From Sanderia malayensis (lineage: Eukaryota; Cnidaria; Scyphozoa; Semaeostomeae; Pelagiidae): 64,000 bases of DNA. Both the position numbers and the translations under genes were made by a program. This document shows, piece after piece, positions 22,601-33,275 of the stretch (positions within the stretch are counted from its first letter, which is position 1; every line of letters starts with the position of its first letter). The notes below the pieces were generated by a model. It was not told the DNA's origin, made no database searches, and saw only the letters and a program-made list of their open reading frames with translations. The DNA lies in contig RQOL01000466.1 in assembly GCA_013076295.1 (NCBI GenBank), forward strand, positions 496,001 to 560,000, written 5' to 3'.

Positions 22601-25600
22601 GTTTATTTACCGACATGAAAAAACATTTATTTGAACTTATTAAGAACATCTGCAAGTTATTTGAAATGAATCGAACTGAATCTTAAATGTTTAATATCTT
22701 CTTCGTAGCAAACATTTTCATTAATTTTAATTTTTGAGTATAAATGAGCATAGAATTTTTATTCTGCTTTTCTTCAGGTGATGCTAGGGCCATTCCACCA
22801 ATATCGTTGATCGATCAATGGTCAATCAATTTTCAAAGGGCCTATGGCCCCAAACCTAAGCACAGGCATCGGTCAGATAGCCATGCTGAAACGACTGGCA
22901 ATGGCAGATATGTCGATTATGATGACACGGGGTCGGATTCTTCCCACCACGGAGGAGCACCTCGACTCGCTAATGGTAATGAAAATTATCCATACGAGGC
23001 TGATGGTTACGAGAACGAGGCCACTTATCAAAATCCCCACGAGTCTGAACTTTACTCAGAACATGTTGACGATTACGAACAGCGAAAAAGGCGCCGCGTT
23101 TCAAACGGTTTGAAAACGAGACCGCTGTCAAACGATGGTTATGTTGCTGGCAGTGAACGACGAACAGGCTACTACCAAAGCTATGCAGGTCAAGCTCACC
23201 ATGGCAACAGCGATGATGATGCCACTGCAAGCAAGGCGGACTCTGAGCTTGTGCAGTTGGCTGCATTGAAAGAAGATCTCTACCGTGCGGTGGAGCGTTT
23301 GAAGGAACAACAGAGCGCTACGGGGTATTTGTCAAGAATAAGAAAGGAAGATCTCGACCTTCTTTACAAACAAGCCGCATTACCATCCAGCCAGTCCGAA
23401 GAACATTTTTCACGACTCAGTAAGGAAGTACGCAATTTGCCAGGAGAAGAAGTGGCTGATAAAGACATAGCAAGCAATAGTGATAATGATGTGAAAACGA
23501 AGGAACATATTCCAAGGAAAGGTAGTTTGGATACTTACGATACTGGTTCTTTGCACGAGAGTTCATTGCAAGATTCAGACAAAATTATCGTCCGCTCAAA
23601 CGATAATCGCCAGTTGAAACGAGGAGCTAAAAGCGAACAAGACGATGAACATCTGACTGGTGAATCAAAGACAACGAACGACAATCCTGCAGTAGCAAAA
23701 CATACATTTGATGCTAATGCTGCCGATGGTGGTAATATTGCATTGAAGGATTCGACGAAAACAGTGTCAAACTTGGAGGCATTGAAAAATCAAGAGGCAG
23801 AAAATAAGAAAGCTGCGTCCAAAGACCAACCTATTACAACAGGTAGCTTTATTAATTATATAGCTTAATTATGCCTTCTATTATTGTTCATTGATTAATA
23901 GGACTTGATTGTCAAATTAAGTGTGAACAGATTTGATCTTACAGTCTCTATTTCTCCGCATTTCCAATTTCTTTGTCACCCTGTTTAAGAGACTTCTAGT
24001 CGATTATTGTTGCTATATATTATGACATTTTTGTTTTCTCGTTTTTTTCCAGGACCTGCTAAAGAGCCTGACACATTAATTCTGCATACTTCGAAAAGGT
24101 AAGATTGAAACAAGAAATAAATATATAACAATCTTTGATCAGTACAGAACTTCAGAATGATCAGTTCAGAATAGCGTTGAAAATCGGAAACATAGCGAAA
24201 CATAAGCTTTAGTAGTTATTATGTTTCGCTATGTTTCCGATTTTCAACGTTATTCTTAAATAAATGTATATTTGCAAGAAATTGTACAGAATGTGTTCAC
24301 TGAACGTGAAAAGAATACTATTGATCATTTATCCCCTGGATTTTGCAGCCAATCCTTGTCTTATCGATCAAATGGATAAGTTTGGTTCATTGCGAACCAT
24401 GTTTACATCGACATTTTACTCTAGGCTAGCTTGTGGTTAAAGCTCTCACCCTTGCAGCTCTCCAACACCTGTTTGTCTTTGATTGATCAAACAAAAGAAT
24501 TAGATCATCTGTCTTAAGATTTGATTGAATTGGGAAATTTTTTATTGCCAGAAGCGTTGCTCTGGTGCACAATGAGATAAGGCCATCCCACTGAAATGCA
24601 TTGTTTTGCGGTTATTAATATCTCGGGCTACAATAAGCATCATGGGATATGCTTCGCTTTTTAATAAATTATCAACAGTAGAGGCTGGACAACCACAGGT
24701 TGGAGCGTTGTATCTACTACATACAAGTCTCAGACACGCATCGTTGAAATTAAGTGCTCGTGTAAACATGGGAATGATGCTGTGTGAACGATAGCATATT
24801 CAATGACGTCGTATTTCTTAGTTCTGTTTTGAAGAAGATTCGAAACGAGTCACGTGATTTGATGAGATTTCAACAGAGCTGATGAGTGGGGGTCATAGTG
24901 AAGCTGTTGCTATTCTTGGTAGCCTCATTTGTGCTTCATTATTGTTTTAGTGTCGATGTGAAATCGTTGGGAAAAGTTGGAGCCAAACTTCAAAACGTTT
25001 TATGGGGCATTGGTGGAGCATCGAATGTAACAATTTTCTCCAAAGTGACGTAAATGAAATAAATTAAATTTTATCATGCACTCTTTAGTTTACATTGTTA
25101 ATCATTTTGCGTCGTATAAAGTCATTTGCATGATTGTATTTGTCTTGACTTTTACGATTGATTTTGTAGTGTTGACTCTACTAATAACAAGGATATCCGC
25201 CTTCACGTTCAAGCTCCTTCGTCGTCTTTACCATCGAGCTTCTCCGCAACCAGCTTCAAACCAAGCGACATTTCTCGTTGGATTAACGCAGGTGCATTTG
25301 GTATTTTGTTTCTGAGCTAATGATCTCACCCTTGCAATTTCCACACGGCCTGTGAAAAACCATTGAAAACTGAAGTGGCTTCAGGGGGTTTAATAATCGT
25401 GTTGAATGTTTTTCTTGTAGACGAATCGTTGAGGAAAAATATTTCCAGCGCAATTGGTTTAACAGTTATTGGTGCACGTGTGGAAAAATCTGTAATTATT
25501 TTAAATTTATATTTCTATGTAGATTTATATGAGATTTATATTTTTTAATTCTAGATAGATCAGGGTAGGTTTGATTCTATTTTGACTTTGTAAGGACAAT

Positions 25601-28600
25601 GTGTATGATGTGTATAGCTACATTCGTAGTAATCACCCATTGCTTAGACCCATCACTCTTCATCATGTGAACTGTTTACATTTGATCGCGGGGTGAAATA
25701 CCGTATTTTCTCTATTTAGCGCCCACCCTCTTTTAACCGCCCCCCTCTAATAAGCGCCCACCCAATTTTGCAAAATGTTTAATAAGCGCCCGGGCGCTTA
25801 ATAGAGGAAATACGGTATCTGATTGGTTTGTTTTGCTTTTCAGAAACAGATTACTGGTTTCCCTAAAACCCTACCTAAAGATAAAAACTGGGACGAATTT
25901 GTCATAATAATTGCCATAGTTTGCGGCTGTACGCTTGGATTGATTGCAGCTTCTGTTATAATCTGCTCTCTTAAAAGGTTTGTGCAGTAATCTCCATTAT
26001 TTGTTAAAGAACTCACACTCCATAGGTTTTCAAAGGCCTTATAGTAGAACACTTACCATATTTTATTACACTGCCTTGGTTTTCTTCGCAGGCGAAGTCA
26101 CCAAAAGAGACCGGTCGAATTGCACAAGAAAGAGGCTATAACCGATTACGAGGTAAGTTATCATCATTTTCATGTATCAATTATGACGTACTTAAACTTG
26201 AAAACCATTTTTTTCTTCCTCGGATATTCGCATCTCCCTTAATTAATTATCGTCAAAAATTATTTATGAAAGTAAACATTGATTTAAAAATTTGAATTTA
26301 GTGCACTTTTCTAATCTTTTGTTTGAGCTCATATCATCATTGGCATGTGCGAACTTAAAAAGAAATATAATTAATTTAAATCCTTATTGACCCAAACCAA
26401 GCAGAAGAGATCGTAGTATAAATGTATTGTAGTATAAATATAGTATAAATGTATTGTTGCTTGCATCTTTGAAGGAACTTTGCAGAACAAAGATGGCTGT
26501 CAGTTCGTCTTCTCCCAGATCGACAAAGGCTATGCAAGCTGACAGACAAAGACATGGACTCGTTGATGGCCAAGGGAAAATAACAAAAAAATCATGGTTA
26601 GTTGTTTTAAACTCTGCTCGTAACCTTTAAACGTATGGGGACACCTTGTTTCTTCCTCAGAATGGTAGTATTTCAATTATATTGATATTTTGAAATCACC
26701 ATCTACATCTACCGATTTTGATTAGGGTAAACCAGCCCATTATGTTAAGGGGAGTGCCCAATAACTTATCCACTTGTGCTATTCTCAAGTCATGATGTCA
26801 TTAGATATGGCATTAGACGTGCAGTGAGAGGTTGGCTCACTAATGCCTCGTTGGAGTTAATGGATGTATTTTTACATCTCTGACGTTGTGTTTTTTTTGT
26901 TTGTCTTCCCAGGAGAGAAGAGCCATTGGCTTATAACATGGACATCACAACTGGACATGTTATTCTCGTGAGTTTGCCTGTAATAATTACGAAAGTGTTG
27001 AATGAAATCGCCAGGTGGTTGTGAAAGTCAGTTTTGTGTGAGATTAGAATCAGATTTGTTAAGTGACATTTTTTCAATATTTCGAGACAGTTGCATAATG
27101 GTTTATGTTTCTGTTTGTTAGGCATACATGGAAGAACATTTGAAGAATGAAAATAAACTTAGCACTGAATGGGAGGTCTGTATTTTTTCAAATTTTTGAC
27201 GTTTTATATTTTGTGTTCAACACTGTCAGTAGCTGGTACGTAGCAATATGCCAACCGATTATGGCTACAATGCTAAATGTTATGAATGAAAGCCACAGTA
27301 GATTATGCAGGCGATTGGTAACTATATTGCTGCTGATACCAGGTCATACCTCAACGCCTGCTATGCTTACATTTGTAACTCAAAGGTATACCATACTCAT
27401 TTTAAAGGCATTGTGCAATTATAAAGCCGACCAAGATGATACTACGGTCGGTGAAGATAGTAAAAACTCCAACAAAAATCGATACAGCAATGTCTTACCA
27501 TGTAAGTATTTATACGAATCCGACAATCATTGTGTGTTTTACCAAACCAATATGACGATAACGAATGGAACCTTTAGTTTATTGATTGCTTAATTGAAAT
27601 GTATATTTTAAACAGATGATCATACAAGAGTGAAGTTGAGAGAAACAGCCAATGTTTTCCATTCAGACTACATAAATGCTAGCTACATTGTAAGGCATCT
27701 ATATATACACCCTTTTTTATGAAACCTCTGCATGCATGCCTCTATGCACTGCATCTCTCTCTTGCTGCAACTCCGTACTTTGTTGTGTAAAGTTTCTGAC
27801 TGGATTGTATCAATAGGTTTAATTATTGTTTTCAATGCGCATTCATTTCAGACTGATGTTGATCCACGGAATCCTGCCTACATTGCCACTCAAGGACCGC
27901 TGGACAACACAGTGGCAGATTTCTGGCAGGTAAGAAGTTTCAAACTCTCCTGCTACTCACAGACAGCACATTGTAATCATCAATGTGCTATCTGTGCATT
28001 ATGTCCTACAGTAAATTGAAATTTTCAGTTGATAATGTTATGTTTCTGCACACTTTGTTCCCTGTGAGCAGAATGCGACACCCCATTCCCCCCCAAACAA
28101 TGTTGTCTTGTGCACAAGTTTTTTCTCATCATGGGGCCAAAAGAATTTCGGCGATGTTTAATATAGCCGCCTCTAGAGACACGTTTTGGGGGGAGGGGGA
28201 TGAAGTATACGCGTACAACGTGCAAAAATCCTAGTTGTCCCAGGACTTTTGTCTCTTATTATACATAGCTACATTTTACTTGCAATGAATTTAGAACAAT
28301 TGTTTGCAGAAGTGCTTATTGCATAGAGCCTGATTATAATAGTTCTTTAACTCTCTGAATAAATTCAATATCATTCAACAGAGACTTAATTGCCAGTATT
28401 GGCTCAAACTATGCATTAATCCTCCTTATATCACTGATTTATAATTTTTCTTTGTCTTTTATTGTAGATGATTTGGGAACAAGGTGTGGTTGTCATTGTC
28501 AATTTGACAAGATTGTCTGATATGGGCTTGGTATGTTTTTCTTGAAACTAAAATCCCTGTTTCTTGATAATATGAGTATTGCGAAGGCTGTCGTGTGCAT

Positions 28601-30760
28601 TAAAGAGATTTTATAAGATAGAGTTGGTCAATTCTCGAATAAATCCCCATTCTGATAATCATTTATAATCCCAAGTATCGATACATCGAAGTTGTGTACT
28701 GGATGTATTGCAAATAGCAACAAGTTTAAACCAATAGTTTTATTGATTGACTGTATACTAGCTTTCATGCAGCTTAACATTGAAAAAGAATCCAGCTGAT
28801 GTATAACGTTTTTTGCAAATAAGCCCCCTTGCAAGATATGCTGTATCTATCTTATAAAATCTCTTTTTTGATTTCATTCAACTTGGTATATAATGCTTTC
28901 ACGAGCATCATTTTTGTATGATAAATTGACTGCTTGTTATAGACAGGTTAGTGTCCTTGTAAATGAATTGTTGTTGTTTTTGAATCTCAGCCTCAGTGTC
29001 ACCGGTACTGGCCCAAAGAAGGAAGTGACGTTTACAACGCTTATCAAGTAAGTATGCTTGCTGAATTGCATGTTGGGATAGAATGCAGCCTCTGTTTCAT
29101 TACCCAAAACGAGATTACATGGATCCATGCAGCATTTATTTTGGGTGCCTTCCTTGCTCTGCACTTATGAAATAACAATAATAATATTAATACTGATGAT
29201 AATAATAATAATGGTATTCATACTCACAGTTAGCTACTGCCATTAACCAAGTTCATGTGTAGTTTGCTCAACTCTGGGCAATTAACAGAATCGTATCTGA
29301 GATTCATTATTCATTTTATTTTAGGTTCATCTTATATCTGAACATATTTGGTGTGATGATTATATTGTTAGGAGCTTTTACTTGAAGCACCTTCTGGTAT
29401 GAATACATCTACTATTGCTATAGTTTTTGTTTCAATGTCATTCTAATTGTTCTGCAGTAAACGTATTGTTATGTACTTCGCAATGTCACCATTGCCAAAT
29501 TGATCTTGTTGTAGACTTCGGAGACACGCACCGTGACACAGTTTCATTTCTTGACCTGGCCAGATTTGTCAGTTCCAGAGAGTGCCAAGGCTGTCTTAGA
29601 ATTCAGAAGGTATGCCCATTGCTGTTGTGTGATATTATACAACAACTCATCCATTGTCACAGTATTTGGATCATTGCTCTTATGCGAGGATTTATAGGAA
29701 ATGTAGTATTGAGATTAATACTTGGTATGCTTCCTTATTGCAGGAAAGTGAATAAGTGCTATCGTGGACAGGCTTGTCCTATTGTTATTCACTGTAACAA
29801 CGGCGTAGGAAGAACTGGAACGTACATTTTAATTGACATGGTATTGAAGAAAATGATTAAAGGTGTGTTGTTAGTATTTGTCGTTTCAGTCAAATCTGCA
29901 TAGCTCGAACTCGTGTAATTCGAAATTTATCTAATTCGAACGAAATTCTCTGTCCCTTCAAAGATCACTAAGGAACCAATTCTTATAAAAACAGACCTCT
30001 ATAATTCGAACTTTTTGCAATTCGAACATTTTCACGCTTCCCCAGGCTGTTCGAATTAGACAGATTTGACTGTATATTTTAGAATCAACGCTTTATTTAT
30101 TGATTTCAAGGTTTGAAAACATACCACAAGTATTTAGAGTGCTGATTGAAGATTTAATATCGAAATGTTGATTTTAAGTGCTTGTAGTGTGTTTTTAGTT
30201 ATTCTGGTTTTTGGTTGTATATACTAAGAGGGTGTGACTTTAAAATTGACATATTTTGAGGTTCGGGTCTTTCAGGGTGGAGATATAGGGAGATGGGTTC
30301 AGGCTGGAGGAAATTTAAGTCACGCTTGACTTTAGAGAGTTTTAACCAGTCAGGTCACCGAATTCCCGTCACGTTTTCAAAACGTCGTAAAATGATTGGA
30401 TGATTTTAGACAATAACAAAGTGGGCTCATGAATGAAATCGTTTCTTTCTTATATTAGGAACAAAAGAAATTGACATTGCTGCAACTTTGGAACATTTAC
30501 GCGATCAGAGACCAGATATGGTGAAAACAAAGGTAGGCCTATTTTCATAATTCGCTTTTTTTATTCCAAAAGCTACTTCAAACAATTAATATAATTCAAG
30601 TTCGTTTTGTATTTTGCGCATGCAGTTTCCAATGATATTATGACCTGTGCAATTGCAGCTACTCTAGCCTCCTCTTTCTTTTTGCTAGGCCCAATTTGAG
30701 TTTACACTTGCTGCTGTCGCTGAAGAGGTAACGGCCATTTTAAGTTCTTTATCTGGATAA
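19620..30760 (+). CDS. PTPRN: IA-2/PTPRN-type receptor protein tyrosine phosphatase of dense-core vesicles
   Basis: Twenty-three exons, 2823 nt, 940 aa (human PTPRN 979): 19620-19710, 20034-20090, 20346-20393, 22778-23842, 24053-24098, 24951-25049, 25170-25291, 25421-25491, 25844-25977, 26092-26152, 26475-26596, 26913-26967, 27122-27175, 27408-27501, 27616-27689, 27852-27929, 28468-28530, 28991-29047, 29325-29396, 29515-29609, 29744-29862, 30459-30532, 30689-30760. Residues 1-20 are a signal peptide. A Cys-rich segment ([18 protein letters not shown]) resembles the PTPRN N-terminus. A long acidic, low-complexity luminal region follows, with a basic furin-like site KRRR at about 169, then a mature ectodomain ([18 protein letters not shown]). 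The transmembrane helix is about 552-575. The cytoplasmic part has ELCRTKMA and [11 protein letters not shown], then one PTP domain at about 639-940 ending [10 protein letters not shown]. Catalytic region: KNRY at 698-701, WPD with D838, [12 protein letters not shown] with C870 and R876. Vertebrate IA-2 is inactive; this copy keeps more active-type residues (see findings). Confidence 0.93.
20394..22777 (+). other. PTPRN intron 3, no gene recognised
   Basis: A 2.4-kb intron. It contains an open frame of 177 codons (20797-21330) with no recognisable domain, no codon signature that convinces me, and no splice-compatible role, so I treat it as chance. I see no clear transposon ends. Confidence 0.5.
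24168..24256. repeat. Near-perfect 37-bp hairpin in PTPRN intron 5
   Basis: Left arm 24168-24204 and right arm 24220-24256 are reverse complements with one mismatch (a G-U pair in RNA), separated by a 15-nt loop AGCTTTAGTAGTTAT. The core of each arm contains GAAAATCGGAAACATAGCG or its complement. The size is in the range of a pre-miRNA-like or short foldback structure. It starts 70 bases after the exon 5 donor. Confidence 0.85.
25699..25817. repeat. MITE, family D copy
   Basis: Left end TACCGTATTTTCTCTATTTA, right end TTAATAGAGGAAATACGGTA: about 20-bp inverted repeats. The interior has AAGCGCCCGGGCGCTTA and CCACCCTCTTTTAACCGCC. It ends 26 bp upstream of PTPRN exon 9, so the exon's branch-point region abuts the element. 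Confidence 0.8.
28628..28852 (+). repeat. MITE, decayed family C copy
   Basis: It follows the 17075-17338 copy along its length: TCTCGAATAAATCCCC, ATTCTGATAATCATTT, GTATTGCAAATAGCAACAAG, TTTTATTGATTGACTG, AAATAAGCCCCCTTG. The ends are eroded. It lies in PTPRN intron 17. Confidence 0.7.
29887..30072 (-). repeat. Pogo-like MITE, family B, inverse copy
   Basis: Ends CAGTCAAATCTGCATAG and AATTAGACAGATTTGACTG, with TA after the right end. It carries the same TTCGAATTA-type motifs as 13157-13341 in the opposite orientation. It lies in PTPRN intron 21. Confidence 0.75.
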
Positions 30761-31695
30761 TTAGCCAAAACTATTTCAATTGATTACTAATTAAAGTAGG
30801 GTTATGTTATATGTGCTTTATTTTCTATTTAATTTTCTCGCGTATTTATTGTAACAAGTACGCGAACATTATTAATAACACGAGTATAGTGTGTTATGTA
30901 AATTTTTGTTATTTGAATTGCTCTTGAACTGAATGGAACCGCCTTTCTTAAATTCAATTTTGTTTTCTCGACCACATTATTATCGCCACCAGCAGTGGAT
31001 TTACATGTATATTATAGTATAATCTATTGCAATATATCATTGACAATTATGCTGTAACCTTGCAATGAATGTTATCGTGTTGTATCGTATAATGTATAGC
31101 TAATATTAATATTCCATCAGGGTTGGGAAATTAATACTCAATGGAGAAATATTTGTTGTCACTACATATATTTTTCTAAACATGGCAACTTTGATGGCTG
31201 GGCTACACGGATACATTTTCAAAGGGATATTCCTTATTTAACACATCTATTTCAGAACTACATATTTTTTATTGAAATTTTTTTCACAGCAGCAATTTCC
31301 CAATTTCAACACTGAAAACTTTTTTATGCTTTCTCGGCAACAATCGAGAAGCTTTACGCTATTGGACATGCGCACTGTGATACAATGAGTAACATTTTTA
31401 ACATCAACTGTCGGCAGATTCTACAGGATAGTAACAACATTAAATTTTTTATGCTTGCACGGCAAATTCTCCGTGAAGCTTTGAGTATCTAGATTTGTTA
31501 ACTTTCTTCGGTTTCAAAGTTTTAGCACTGAATTTTCTTGACTCTTTGAGGACCCGAATACTGTTTTCTTACGAAGCACTTTCTTATGAAAAGACGTGTA
31601 TTTTTATCCGCGCTTGAAGGGCACCCTAAGATTTCCAAAAAGGAGAAGCCACGACAAAAAAAGAAAAATTCAATATGTTATATACTCGACATTCG
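30761..31695. other. PTPRN 3' flank with a probable family A MITE at about 31160-31597
   Basis: No coding exon is recognised. The block from ACTACATATATTTTTCTAAAC (about 31160) to TTTCTTATGAAAAGACGTG-TA (about 31597) has family A-like ends, although the left one is diverged. Inside, TTTTTTATGCTT followed by CGGCAA and GAAGCTTT occurs twice (about 31322 and 31447). Confidence 0.5.
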
Positions 31696-32945
31696 TTAGA
31701 CAGATTACAATAATAGACCGGGCTGTGGTTACGGCAAGTACCACCCGAGCCCGGAGAAATTCTGATGTGGATTTTTGAATAGCTATTGACCCGGGTGTTC
31801 AGAAATGCGATGGTAAACGGGGGTCTGCTGGTGCGTCTGGGAGCTGGGGGGGGGACTTTTTATGTGGAATGCCTCTGCGGAGGAGTCCACAATCCAATCC
31901 TCATTTCTAAAGTAACTACAAGACTTTTGGCGGTGGAATTCTTTCAGGTATGCACTCTTTGACTAATTAAAGGTAGACATGCCCGTTTTTTGTCATGTGA
32001 CTAAAATTTACTCCTTTTCCTTATGTGGAATTTCTTTACATTTTTAGACATTTTAGCATGATTATGGACAAAAATTACCCATATTCGCTCGAAACTGGCT
32101 TAGTCAGTATTTGAATCGTTATATTTAGCATCTGAATTCATTAGTAGGCACAAATGGCACCGAACATATATAAAAGTAAACAGAATTGAGTGATGTTCAA
32201 TAAAAAAGACACATAATTCCCTGCAACTCTGAGTTTCGTGCTTATGCACTCATCAGGCAGAAAAGTAGAAATTCAACTTACAACATAACAAATTGTGAAT
32301 TGGGATATTCCTTAAAAGCTTTATGCACGCCATGAAATAGACGAAAAAAGATCGTCGATCTTTCACAGCTCCCTCCAAGCCAAGATGATACAGATGGGGA
32401 CGATGCATTACAAGATTAACGTTGGGGTCACAATTTGTTGTGTTGTAAGTTGAATTTCTACTTGTTTACTTTTATATATGTTCGGTGCCATTTGTGCCTA
32501 CTAATGAATTCAGATGCTAAATATAACGATATAAATACTGACTAAGCCAGTTTCGAGCAAATATGGGTCACTTTTGTCCATAATCATGCTAAAATGTCTA
32601 AAAATGTAAAGAAATTCCACATAAGGAAAAGGAGTAAATTTTAGTCACATGACGAAAAACGGGCATGTCTACCTTTAATTAGTCAAAGAGTGCATACCTG
32701 AAAGAATTCCACCGCCAAAAGTCTTGTAGTTACTTTAGAAATGAGGATTGGATTGTGGACTCCTCCGCAGAGGCATTCCACATAAAAAGTCCCCCCCCCA
32801 GCTCCCAGACGCACCAGCAGACCCCCGTTTACCATCGCATTTCTGAACACCCGGGTCAATAGCTATTCAAAAATCCACATCAGAATTTCTCCGGGCTCGG
32901 GTGGTACTTGCCGTAACCACAGCTCGGTCTATAAAGTCTGTCTGG
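31696..32945. mobile_element. Large palindromic (foldback) element, about 1.25 kb
   Basis: The left arm 31696-32182 is nearly the exact reverse complement of the right arm 32463-32945. Paired landmarks are ATAGACCGGGCTGTGGTTAC, GACCCGGGTGTTCAGAAATG, ACATGCCCGTTTTTTGTCATG and ACATATATAAAAGTAAAC. An inner arm pair follows (AAGTAGAAATTCAACTTAC at about 32263; complement at about 32440). The left side carries an extra segment of about 80 nt, absent from the right, that contains a hammerhead ribozyme. No long open frame is present. The arms are so similar that the duplication is young or maintained by conversion. Confidence 0.85.
32221..32260 (-). ncRNA. Minimal hammerhead ribozyme (type I-like)
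   Basis: On the minus strand these 40 nt hold every core element of a hammerhead in order. Stem I 5' strand CTGC is followed by the core CTGATGA. Stem II is GTGC, loop ATAA, GCAC. The core GAA follows, then a short stem III ACT-CAG-AGT (3 bp, triloop), the cleavage-site U after GU, and stem I 3' strand GCAG pairing perfectly with CTGC. A tiny stem III is typical of the hammerheads known from Penelope-like elements and retrozymes. Only this copy is seen in the window. Self-cleavage is inferred from structure. Confidence 0.85.
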
Positions 32946-33275
32946 AACAGAGAATCGGTCTTTTCCTTTTCTGTGATTCTGCTATCGAGTCTCTGTACTT
33001 TGTACATGGAGCACTGTATGGTGGTGAAGACGGCACTCTTTCATGTGATATGTTATATATATATATATATCATAGGAAAGTACTAGTCAATTAAAATACA
33101 CTATGTTTGTATACTGAATGACCTGCAGTGTGATTGACCATACAGTTATTTGAATCAATTGAATAGATTTGAGTTTGTAAACAGATTTCACATTTGCGGT
33201 TCGGGTACGTTCGCTTAAATTGCCGCGGTGAAATCTCAGACAGCCAGTTCGTATGTTCATACCGCTTTCGCCAGT

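Noticed and set aside
24601..24794. Overlapping opposite-strand small frames in PTPRN intron 5
   Set aside because: Both are short shadows; no conserved motif on either strand.
24880..24900. Possible second hammerhead core (CTGATGAGTGGG)
   Set aside because: No GAAA element or closing stems follow.
27147..27593. Open frame running from PTPRN exon 13 region through the intron
   Set aside because: Only 27408-27501 is real exon 14 and in a phase fixed by flanking exons; the rest is intron.
31321..31500. Repeated TTTTTTATGCTT / CGGCAA / GAAGCTTT segments as a CRISPR-like array
   Set aside because: Only two diverged copies, eukaryotic context, probably part of a decayed MITE.
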